Below are positions 54,952 to 63,556 of a stretch of 64,000 nucleotides of DNA, one piece after another (the stretch's first letter is position 1; every line of letters starts with the position of its first letter). The notes under the pieces were generated by a model. That model saw nothing but the letters and a program-made list of their open reading frames with translations. It had not been told where the DNA came from and did no database searches. The translations under genes and the position numbers were made by a program. Source of the DNA: Opitutaceae bacterium (GTDB lineage Bacteria; Verrucomicrobiota; Verrucomicrobiia; Opitutales; Opitutaceae); assembly GCA_016715765.1 (NCBI GenBank), contig JADJZJ010000017.1:25657-89656 (forward strand), given 5' to 3'.

Positions 54952-55326
54952 ATGAATCGCAAATTACCCAAGACTCCGGTCAAGCAGACCTTTGAAGGCT
55001 ACATGGCCGCGCTGACCGACGAGAACCGGGCTGCGCTCGAACACTTGCGTAGAGGGATCAAGGCAGCTGCCCCCGAGGCCGAGGAGTGCATCAGTTACGG
55101 CATACCAGCGTTCCGTTTGCACGGCCGGTTTCTCGTCGGCATGGCGGCGGCGGCGAAGCACTGCGCCTTTTATCCCGGCGCGGATGTGCAGGACTTCAAG
55201 CCACTCCTGAAGGGCTATGATTTGAGCAAGGGCACCGTTCGATTCCAGCCGGACAAGCCGTTGCCGATCGCTTTGGTGAAGAAATTGGTCAGGGCGCGGA
55301 TCGCCCGGGGTGCTTTCAAAAGATAG
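54952..55326 (+). CDS. DUF1801 (YdhG-like) family protein
   Basis: The 124-residue product shows the DUF1801 pattern: TFEGYMAALTDENRAALEHLRRGIKAAAPEAEECISYGIPAF, with the EECISYGIPAFRLHG core, FLVGMAAAAKHCAFYPGADV and KGTVRFQPDKPLPIALVKKLVRARI at the C-terminus. Family members are small, of unknown function, related to iron-chaperone-like frataxin folds. It follows the DUF1330 gene with a 21-nt gap. A GTG seven codons upstream is an alternative start. Confidence 0.88.
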   Translation: MNRKLPKTPVKQTFEGYMAALTDENRAALEHLRRGIKAAAPEAEECISYGIPAFRLHGRFLVGMAAAAKHCAFYPGADVQDFKPLLKGYDLSKGTVRFQPDKPLPIALVKKLVRARIARGAFKR

Positions 55327-55379
55327 GTGACGGTGGTGAATGACCGCATTCCTGCGGGCGGCGGGCCGCGCTCCCAGGC

Positions 55380-56201
55380 CTACTTCGTCACAAACTTCAT
55401 CCGCCGGATGATGCGTGAGGCGAGCCAGGGCAGCCACCGCTTGAGGTGGATCGCGTAGACCTCGGGACCGCCCACGGCGACTTCCTCGCGGCCGCGGGCG
55501 ACGGCGTTGACGATGGCGCGGGCGCATTGCTCCGGGGGGATGCCGCGCTGATGGGTGGCGTCGGTGACGCCGTGCTGACGTCCATCCGCACCAAAGGCGT
55601 TGGCGCTGACCGCCGTGCGCACATAGCCGGGGCAGGCGAGGGTGACCTTGATGCCCTGGCGCCACACTTCGGCCCGCAGGGAATCGAAATAACCGTGCAG
55701 CGCATGCTTCGCCGCCGCGTAGCTGGAACGCCCCGGCGTGCCGATGTAACCCATCACACTGCTCACGACCACGATGTGTCCGGCGCGACGGGCCAGCATT
55801 GACGGTAGCACGGCCTTGGTGAGGGCGATCTGGCCAAAGTAATTCACTTCCATCAGCGCGCGCTCAACCTCGGTGGTGGTCTCGGCCGCCATGGCCCGCT
55901 GGCTCACTCCGCCGTTGTTCACCAGCACATCCACGGCGCCGCAGCGCCGTTCCACCTCCGCCAAGGCCGCGGCCAGGGTTTCGGTCCGGGTGAGGTCAAG
56001 GGGCACGACGAGGTGCGTCTCCGGGTTGACGCAGGCGGCGCGTACGCGCTCAAGCTCCGCCGGCCGCCGGCTCGACAGCACGAGTCGCGCCCCTTCGCGG
56101 GCGAAGGCGAGCGCCAGGGCCTCGCCAATGCCGGAGGAGGCACCGGTGATCCAGACGGTTTTATTGTTAAATCTCACGGCGGGTTTGAGCCTGCCGCGCA
56201 T
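55380..56201 (-). CDS. Short-chain dehydrogenase/reductase
   Basis: The 273-residue product is a classical SDR: the cofactor motif TGASSGIG near the N-terminus, NNGG (for NNAG), and the catalytic Ser-Tyr-Lys in VVVSSVMGYIGTPGRSSYAAAKHAL. The C-terminal region with CPGYVRTAVSANAFG and a basic tail (LKRWLPWLASRIIRRMKF) resembles DHRS7-like SDRs, which may associate with membranes. SRRPAELE after the second beta strand suggests NADP(H) use. It could also start at a GTG eight codons later. It is divergent from the broken phyH gene. Confidence 0.9.
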   Translation of the reverse strand: MRGRLKPAVRFNNKTVWITGASSGIGEALALAFAREGARLVLSSRRPAELERVRAACVNPETHLVVPLDLTRTETLAAALAEVERRCGAVDVLVNNGGVSQRAMAAETTTEVERALMEVNYFGQIALTKAVLPSMLARRAGHIVVVSSVMGYIGTPGRSSYAAAKHALHGYFDSLRAEVWRQGIKVTLACPGYVRTAVSANAFGADGRQHGVTDATHQRGIPPEQCARAIVNAVARGREEVAVGGPEVYAIHLKRWLPWLASRIIRRMKFVTK

Positions 56202-56299
56202 GCGGGTGGCGTCAAAGCCTGTCAAGTGAGGTTTATTTACCAGCGATGGTGAATACGGGCTATTGCCGAAATTGCGAAAACCGGGCAAGTTCCCGCCCC

Positions 56300-57312
56300 G
56301 TGAAGCACCCCACACCACTCACACCCGCCCAGATCAGTTTCTTTCACGAAGAGGGCTACCTCATCGTGCCCGACGTCTTCGCGCCCGCCGATCTCGAGCC
56401 GCTCCGTCAGGAGTTGCACCAGGAGATCGACCGCAAGGCCCGCCAATTGCAGGCCGAGGGGAAGCTGACCAATCTGCACGCCGAACTCGATTTTGACCGC
56501 CGACTGGCAGCGATCTACCGCGACTCAAAGGAAAACGGCGAGGCCATCATGCGCCATCTCGAGGGCCTGCGCGGCGGCGGGTTCCACGCCCCGCAGATGT
56601 TCGACGTGATCGCCAGTCCGAAGCTGCTCGCCAAGGTCAGTGCCCTCCTGGGCACGGAGGAAATCGTGGCCTCCTCCGTCTATCGCATCCGTCCGAAGCT
56701 GCCCAACATCGGCCGCGGCGTGGTGCCGTGGCACCAGGACAGCGGCTATTTCTCCCCGCACTGCGACAAGTCCCTCATCATCACCTGCTGGGTTCCGCTG
56801 GTGGATGCCACAGTGGAGAACGGCTGCATGCAGATTCTTCCCCGCACGCATCGCGGCGAGGTGGCCATGCACCACACGGGCGGCAACGCCGGCTTCCTGG
56901 TCATCAAGGATGAGAACCTGCCCGACGATCCGCGGAAGTCCGTCACCGCGAGCTGCCGCGCGGCGGCGTCGTCTTCATGACGAACCGCACCCCGCACTGC
57001 TCGACGCCGAACTATTCCGATCACATCCGCTGGAGCATGGATCTGCGCTACCAGTCGGCCGAGACGCCCAACAACGTCGGCCTGTGGCCCGAGACCCTCG
57101 ACGCCGAGGGCAAGGCCGATGACGCGTTCTACGCGAAGGGCAATGTCGCCTGCTATCCGCCCGAGGCCGATTTCCTGGTGCAGAGCCGTCAGCACCCCGA
57201 GAAGGTCACCGATTACAAGGAATACGTCCGCCGTCGCGAGACCTACGACCGCACGCAGGCCAATTTCTCCGCCTTCCGCCGCTGGCCCGAGAGCGCGACC
57301 GCAACGAAGTAA
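56300..57312 (+). pseudogene. Phytanoyl-CoA dioxygenase-like gene broken by one frameshift
   Basis: The first part (KHPTPLTPAQISFFHEEGYLIVP start; His145 and Asp147 in VPWHQDSGYFSPH; WVPLVDATVENGCMQILPRTH) is a normal Fe(II)/2-oxoglutarate oxygenase. Near 56930-56940 the frame changes. The alternate frame then reads EVRHRELPRGGVVFMTNRTPHCS, giving the distal His (TPHCS) and the C-terminal IRWSMDLRYQ block, and ends at 57312. One missing G would restore a protein of about 337 residues. The GTG start matches the paralog's N-terminus; an ATG lies 18 codons upstream. It may be an assembly error and not a dead gene. Confidence 0.85.
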
Positions 57313-57664
57313 GGCGCCGCCGATGCGCAATCCGTAATGTAGGGCGGGGATTCCTCCTTCGCCTGGCCTACGGAGGACAGGTCCGATCCCCGCCTTTTTG
57401 CCGCACTGAAATCAAACTTTGCCGCGGATCACGCGGATCAACGCGGATGACAGAGGTATTATCCGCGCCATCCGCGTAATCCGCGGGAAAGTATTTGGCG
57501 AGTCTCGGCTAGCTCGAAGTATCATTCGGTAGGTCTTATGGAGTCGCGAGAGCGGAAGGCGGGGATCGGAATCCCCGCCCTACATCAACATCCCCTCTGA
57601 TCGTTCAAAAGATGCGCAGATTCGGCGGTTGAATCGCCGCCCGGACACGCCCGTAGTGGGGACC
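57313..57664. other. Repeat-filled spacer before the heparinase-like gene
   Basis: No gene is seen. About 250 nt are taken up by one composite inverted repeat listed separately. Confidence 0.75.
57336..57586. repeat. Large composite inverted repeat (three families nested)
   Basis: Outer arms: ATGTAGGGCGGGGATTCC near 57337 opposed by GGAATCCCCGCCCTACAT near 57585. Inserted in the left arm is CCTCCTTCGCCTGGCCTACG (57353 on). Between the outer arms lies the second CGCGGAT palindrome (57416-57491), CCGCGGATCACGCGGATCAA opposed by CCATCCGCGTAATCCGCGGG. Confidence 0.92.
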
Positions 57665-59948
57665 ATGCCTGCCACGCAACTTTTCGAACTCACTCCGGCG
57701 GAGTCGGTGTTCGCGCCCTTCAACGATCCGGCAATTGCCCCGCAATTGCCCTTCCGGCTGACCCCGCGTGACGGGGTCGGCGTGCGGCACAGGTACAACT
57801 GGGACAGCACGCATCTCACCTGGGAGAACTGCCCGGCCGGCGCCGTGGCGGCCGTGGCCGAGGTGGCGGTCCGTGAATTGCCTGACCGATTCGACCAACT
57901 GGTCTTCTGCGTGGTGGCGCCGACCACCGTACGCATTCAATTCGAGATCGGTTGCGGCGACCGTTGGACGCCGCTCGGCGAGCCGGTGAGCGGCATCGGC
58001 CGGCGGATGGAGGTGACGCGGGACCTCACGGTGCGTCCGTTCGACGCCGTGCGGGCGATCTTCACGGCGGAGGCCGGGCAGGTCAGCCTGAGCCTGCAAT
58101 GGTGGGGCGCGGCGGAGAGCGCGCTTGTGCGCAGCCTCATCGCGGCGCGTCCGCGCTACGACGGACGCTGGGAAGGACTCATCCTGCCTCCCGAGCAGTG
58201 GCCGGAGGTGAAGTTTGCCCGCGGCCTGCTGTTTTCGGAGGGTGATCTGCCGACCCTGCGCGCGCGCATGACCCTGCCCGGCTGGGCGGAGCAGGCGGCC
58301 ATATTGGAGGAACGCGCGCGCAAATGCCTCGCGCGCCGGCCGGAGGATGACATCGACGGATTTCTGCCCCAGACCGACCTGCGCTACATCCGCGCCCGGG
58401 AGCACGGACGCGCGACCTATTTCACCGAGCCGATCATCACCGGGTTCGTCGGACTCCTGCGCGACGACCGGGCCCTGAGCTTCCACGCCCTGCGTTACCT
58501 GATGAGCATATTGCACACGCCCTGCTGGGCGCAGTCGGCGGAGAGCCGGGCGCGGGGCAGCGTCTGGGACCAGCGCTGCTTCAACGAGGAGATGGTGCTC
58601 ACCGCCGCGACGCTGCTGCTCGACTGGTATGATTTTGCACTGACCCCGCGGGCGCGCGCCCTGGCCCAGCAGGCGTTGTGGGACAAGGGCGTCGCGACCA
58701 TCGAGCGCGACATGATGAAGTTCGACTACGTGTTCACCATGAACCAGGGCCCGTGGTTCTGCCGCGCCCGGATCCTCGCGGGGCTTTATCTCGAGACCGT
58801 CTGGCCCCGCATGAAGCCGCACACCGACCTGGCGGCCGCCGATATGAAGGCGGGCATGGAGAACTACGTCATGCCCGACGGCGGCACCGACGAGGGGCTG
58901 GGGTATTTCGCGGTGACGCTCCATGCCGTGCTGCTGGGCGCGGTGGCCTATGCCCGCGCCCGGGGCGTGGACGCGCGTACCCTGCTGCCGCCGGCGATGG
59001 CGGAGACCGGGCGCTTTGTGTCGATTCTATCGGCGATGGAACCCGGCCGGGTGCTGATGGACGGCGACAACAGCATCGACGTCATCGTGGGCGACTCCAT
59101 TCCGATCCTGGCGACGCTGTACCCGGATCCCGTCTACCGTCAGCTCGCGGCCGCGTGCCTGTCGAAGCGCCGCGCCCCGAGCTATTTCGACCAATACATC
59201 ACCGAGGGCGTCTTCGCCTTCATCCTCGGTCCGGAAAAACTCGAAACGCCCCGGCCGGTCGTGCCCACCTTTCGGCCGGCTCCCGCATACCGGGCACCTC
59301 ACCAGCTTGCGGCGCAATGCTGCCGGCCGCAGCGTGCGCTTGCACCTCGCCGGCGCCAAGGCCCTCGCTTCGCACACGCATTTTGACAAGGGGTGCTTCA
59401 CCCTCGAACTCGACCGGTTGCCGGTGCTGCTCGACCGCGGCCAGGTGCGCTACGACGACCTGCGCAGCTACACGCTCAAGCGCACCGAACTGCACAACGT
59501 GCTCACCCCGGTGCTGCCCGGCGAAATCTTTCCCAACCAGCTGCCCGTCGAGGCGGCCGTCATCCCGGAAGGGGAGGGCGACGACCGGCGCCTGCGCGCC
59601 CGCATTGACCTGAGTTCGGTCTGGCGCGGCATCATGCGCTCCTGCACGCGGGAGCTGGCGGCCGACAGCTTCAACGAATTCACGGTGACGGATGCGGGCG
59701 AATTGCCGGCGCCCGGCACCTTGAGTTTTCATCTTCAGACCCGCGTTCCCTGGGAAATCAGCGGCCGCGAGGCGGTCCTGCGGGTGCCGGGTTGGGAAGT
59801 CCGGGTCAGCCTGCCGTGGGCCGACACGCTGACACAGCGCGAGGACTCGATTGATTTCGAGTTCCAGCCGGTCTGGCACTTCGAGGCCCGCGTCGCCTCG
59901 CCGGCGCAGTTCCGGCTTGTGACGCAGTTCACCTGCACGCCGCGGTAA
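57665..59948 (+). pseudogene. Heparinase II/III-like gene broken by one frameshift
   Basis: The first frame encodes a helical (alpha/alpha toroid-like) region with LPTLRARMTLPGWAEQA, CWAQSAESRARGSVWDQRCFNEEM, MNQGPWFCRARILAGLYLE and YVMPDGGTDEGLGYF. After a frame change between about 59235 and 59285 the next frame gives the beta-sandwich heparinase II/III region LPHTGHLTSLRR..., LHLAGAKALASHTHFDKGCF, LDRGQVRYDDL. The shift fits one extra base (or two lost). Restored, the protein would have about 760 residues. Such proteins are polysaccharide lyases or relatives. No signal peptide is visible at the chosen ATG. Confidence 0.83.
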
Positions 59949-60022
59949 CCAGGGGGCGAGTCTTTGACTCGCCTTATGGCGCTTCATCCGCGGTGGGGCG
60001 TCAGAAGGCAGGTCATATAGAG

Positions 60023-60100
60023 TTGTAGCTATGAGCGTGAGCGAGTGGTGATTTGGGCGTGCGTTGCAGGGGATCCACTCGCTCACGCTCGTAGCTACAA
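60023..60100. repeat. Inverted repeat, CCACTCGCTCACGCTCGTAG family
   Basis: TTGTAGCTATGAGCGTGAGC opposes GCTCACGCTCGTAGCTACAA around about 26 nt. The right arm is identical to the words near 30.11 and 43.22 kb. Confidence 0.92.
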
Positions 60101-60214
60101 GCAGCCCGCCGGCCAGCAGGCCCGCTGGTCCGGGCGGGGAAGCCGGCTAATTCAACGCAGAAATCCGGCCTTTTGGTTTGAACCTCCGACAGACGGGACA
60201 TCGTGTGCATTGCC

Positions 60215-60766
60215 ATGCAACGCCTCCTGCTCCTTGTCAGCCTCTTCCTGGTTTCAACCCTTGGCGCCGCCGCCAGCCCGATTGCCGGCCAGTGGCGCTT
60301 TGTCCCCGAACGCAGCACGGACCTCAGTCCCTGGCGCGTCTACGACCTGACGATCACCGTCGAGGGCGATGCTGTGACCCTCCAGCGTCAACTGGCCGCC
60401 GGTCGCCGCGTCCACGAGGACACCGTCCGCGTCAATGTCAGCCAGGCCGTCAACGTCGTGCCCTCCGCCTACTGGCCCGACAACCGGCATCTCGGCGCGT
60501 ACATGGGCGGCGACAAGACCATGAAGATCCGCGCCGAGTGGCTCGACCAGCGCCGGCTGTTGCGCCTCAGCACCGACCTGGTGCTCGACACGCAACAGGG
60601 CCCGCGCGACCTCAACATTCTGAGTGACTACAAGGTCTCGGCTAACGGCGCGCAGCTGACTCTCACCATGCTGCGCAGCACCCGCAACCGTCCGGTCGTC
60701 TATGTCTTCCGCCGCCTCACGGCGGATGAGGCAACCAAGCCAACCGCCAAGGGAAAATCCGAGTAA
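60215..60766 (+). CDS. Secreted beta-rich protein, paralog of the gene at the window end
   Basis: No family name is known to me. The 183-residue product has a signal peptide (MQRLLLLVSLFLVSTLGAAA) and a domain with AGQWRFVPERSTDLSPW, DLTITVEGDAVTLQRQL, MGGDKTMKIRAEWLDQRRLLRLSTDLVL and VYVFRRL. The secreted protein encoded at 63557 shares the pattern AGxWxxxxxxSTxxxPW, SVEGDAV, GGDxxxxxxAEWLDxxRxLxLxxxL. The two genes bracket the GxGYxYP and hemolysin III genes, so they arose by local duplication and may work with the GxGYxYP protein. The ATG was chosen over a GTG four codons upstream. Confidence 0.75.
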   Translation: MQRLLLLVSLFLVSTLGAAASPIAGQWRFVPERSTDLSPWRVYDLTITVEGDAVTLQRQLAAGRRVHEDTVRVNVSQAVNVVPSAYWPDNRHLGAYMGGDKTMKIRAEWLDQRRLLRLSTDLVLDTQQGPRDLNILSDYKVSANGAQLTLTMLRSTRNRPVVYVFRRLTADEATKPTAKGKSE

Positions 60767-60832
60767 CCGCCCGCCCCGATCTCCGAACTCCGATCTCCCA
60801 TCTCCGAACTGCCATCTCCCAATACTTTTCCC
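60767..60832. repeat. Short direct repeats of ATCTCCGAACT before the GxGYxYP gene
   Basis: The words GATCTCCGAACT, CGATCTCCCAT, CTCCGAACTGCC and ATCTCCCAAT follow each other at a spacing of about 10-13 nt. They occupy almost the whole 66-nt spacer. Confidence 0.7.
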
Positions 60833-62496
60833 ATGCCCCGCATCACTTTCTCCCTTCTGTTGCTCTCCCTCAGTGTTTTTGCCGGCCCGGCCCCGGCCCA
60901 ACCGGCGCCCAAGCGGGTCGAGCGCGCCCCGGCCGAGGCCACCATCATCCCGCTTTCGGAGAACTGGCGCATGGACGGCGACATCCCCGTCAATGTCCTG
61001 CTCATCTCGCTGCAGGGTCTCGCCAACCGCGATTACCCGCGCATCTACCTGGAGTACCCCACGCACTGGCAGTGGGAAACCGTGCGTCCGCTCATCGGGT
61101 TCGCTTGGAGCGCCGCCACGGCACGACGTTCACCCGCCTCGGCCTGAACGACGCCGACGCCGCGCTCGGCCGCTTTGCCCGGTACGCCAAAGGCTATGTT
61201 GTCTGGGACCGTGCGGTGCGCTCGTCCGTGAATGTCGCCTTCACCGCCGCCGGCGTGCTCGACGCCCTGGTCGTGAGCGAGGAGCTCATCCCCCTCGCCG
61301 AGAAGCACGGCCTGAAAAAGCTCGAGGACCTGCGCGGCATTTTCCGCGGCAAATCCGACTTTGAAATCTACTCCTGGGCCGTCGCCAAGTACTGGGACCG
61401 CTGCTCCCGCGACTATTACGCCGTGCTGGGCGGTCATGCCGGCATCGAGATGCAGCCCGGCGTCGCCGACTTCGCCATCATGCAGCGCGCCTTCTGCGCC
61501 GACCTTTCCGCCAACCCGAAGCATCCGGACGAGCTCGGTCTGTTGCGCTCGCTCCTCAGCCGGCAGAATCCCACGAGCACCGTCATTGGCTGGCATTCCT
61601 ACGGCAAGGACACCGAGGGCCAGCACACGACGCTCACCGGCAATCTCGGCCTGAAGATGGAGGGCCTGCACAACCTGCCCAACGTTTCCTACACCTGCCA
61701 GATTCCGCTCACGCCCGATTTCAAGTTCACCAGCAACCACAACGTGGCGCGGGACGCGAAGCTGCAGGCGGAGAAGAAGGTCTACATCGCCGCGCTTGCG
61801 ACCGACTCGATGGGCATCGGCACCTGGACCAAGCCCGGCCGCGGCGAGATTCCCTACGGCTGGCAGGTCCTCATGGGCTGGCTGCGGCTCAACCCCGTCG
61901 CCCTCCAGTTCTTCTACGAGGACAAGTCACCCAACGACTACTTCGTCGGCGGCCTCAGCGGTCCGGGTTACATGTACCCCAAGTCCATCCCGGCCGACAA
62001 ATTTCCGCCGCTGATGAAGGACGCCCGCGAACTCATGGCCCAGCTCGACCTGCGCGTGATGGAGATCATGGACTACTCCGAGGGCAACCGGCACGTCGGC
62101 AACACCGACCTGACCAAGGAGGTCGTGGACCGCTACTACCGCGAGTTCCCCGACGCCATCGGTTTCATCAACGGCTACGGCAGCGCGCGCACCTTTGACC
62201 TCCGCGACGGCAAGCCGCTCATCAGCTACGACTATTACCTCGATGTGAACCGTCCCGTGGACGAGGCCGCCGCCGACCTGGAGGAGTTGATCCAGCTCAA
62301 CCCGCAGCGGCCGTACTTCATGCTCATCCACATCCGCGAGAGCAACACCATCGAGAAGGTGAAAAAGATCTTCGACAGCCTGACCGAGCCCGTCGAGGTC
62401 GTGCCCGTGGATGTCTTCATGAAGCTCGCCGCGAGCGACAAGACCTACCGCACCCGCTACCAGCAGCCCGACGACCCCATTGATCATAACCCGTGA
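60833..62496 (+). pseudogene. GxGYxYP family protein gene broken by one frameshift
   Basis: The product is a secreted member of the GxGYxYP family, proposed to be glycoside hydrolases. The first frame has a signal peptide (MPRITFSLLLLSLSVFAGPAPA) and VNVLLISLQGLANRDYPRIYLEY. Near 61098-61110 the frame shifts, and the other frame continues LERRHGTTFTRLGLNDADAALGRFARYAKGYVVWD. It includes the family signature GPGYMYPKS, MDYSEGNRHVGN and YFMLIHIRESN, and ends at 62496. One missing base would restore about 554 residues. It lies directly after the secreted-protein gene at 60215. Confidence 0.86.
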
Positions 62497-62860
62497 TGGT
62501 GGGGCGGGCAGAGAACGCTCAACGTTCAACGCTTAACTTTTAACGCTTAAGTGCAGGCCATGAGCGTGTGTATTGATGTAGGGCGGGGTCGCCGAACCCC
62601 GCCTTTGAATGTCGTTCGTATTCGAGGCGGGGTTCGGCGACCCCGCCCTACATCAGTCCGAACTTGGGCGTTAAAAGTTAAGCGTTGAATGTTAAGCGTT
62701 CTCCGCCCCCACGCCTGCCTCCTGACGAAAGCGAAGCTCGATCCCGCCGCCCGCTGAAACCCGCCGCCTGTTCTTTCTTCCCGTCACTTCCCGCGTCTTC
62801 TCCTTCGTCGCCTTCGCGGTTCAGACTGCGGAACCGACCCGGCAGGGCGAGTCTGTCCGT
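62497..62860. other. Spacer before the hemolysin III gene
   Basis: The first 200 nt are a composite inverted repeat, listed separately. The rest has no gene I can support. Confidence 0.7.
62512..62703. repeat. Composite inverted repeat with perfect 30-bp inner arms
   Basis: Outer arms: GAACGCTCAACGTTCAACGC... opposed by ...TTGAATGTTAAGCGTTCTCC. Inner arms (62575-62604 and 62625-62654), beginning GATGTAGGGCGGGGTCGCCG, are perfect reverse complements over 30 bp with a 20-nt spacer. The design is the same as near 41.9 kb, with a different inner unit. Confidence 0.95.
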
Positions 62861-63510
62861 ATGTCTTCCGACGCCGCCTATCCACCGCGTGAGGAACTGG
62901 CCAACAGCCTGACGCATGGCCTCGGCATCGTGCTGAGTGTGGCGGGCACCGTGCTCCTGGTCGTTTTTGCCGCGCTGCGGGGCGACGCCTGGCTGGTGAC
63001 CAGCTCGGCGATCTTTGGCGCCTCGCTGGTGGTGCTCTATACGGCGTCCACGCTCTACCACAGTTTCCGGGATGCGCAGTTGAAGCGCGTGCTGCGGAAA
63101 TTCGACCACGCCGGCATCTTCCTGCTCATCGCCGGCAGTTACACGCCGTTCCTGCTGGTCAGCCTGCGCGGACCCTGGGGCTGGAGTCTCTTCGGCGTCA
63201 TCTGGGGTCTGGCCATCGTGGGCGTGACGATCAAATTCTGGTTCGCCGGCCGCTTCCGCGTGGTTTCCACCCTGATCTACATCGGCATGGGCTGGCTCGT
63301 GGTGATGGCGGCCAAGCCCATGCTACTCGCCGTGCCCCCGGCGGTCCTACCAGCTTCTGGCCCGGCGGCCTGTGCTACACCGGCGGCACGGGTTTCTATC
63401 TCTGGAAACGTCTGCCCTATCACCATGCCGTCTGGCACCTCTTCGTGCTGGCCGGCAGCACCTGCCACTGGGCCGCGGTGTTCGGCTATCTCGTTCCGCC
63501 TTCCGCCTGA
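62861..63510 (+). pseudogene. Hemolysin III / YqfA-type membrane protein gene broken by one frameshift
   Basis: The product is a seven-segment membrane protein of the hemolysin III (PAQR-like) family. It shows the usual motifs ELANSLTHGLGIVLSVAG, LYTASTLYHSF and KFDHAGIFLLIAGSYTPF. Near 63333-63350 the frame changes, after which the other frame gives CYTGGTGFYLWKRLPYHHAVWHLFVLAGSTCHW and stops at 63510. Restoring one base yields about 216 residues, the family length. Without the correction the frame runs into the next gene, which would look like a fusion. The role in most bacteria is unknown. Confidence 0.87.
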
Positions 63511-63556
63511 ACCGGCCGGAGCCGGGTCACAGGGCGGACCGGTCAAGCTTTCGCCT

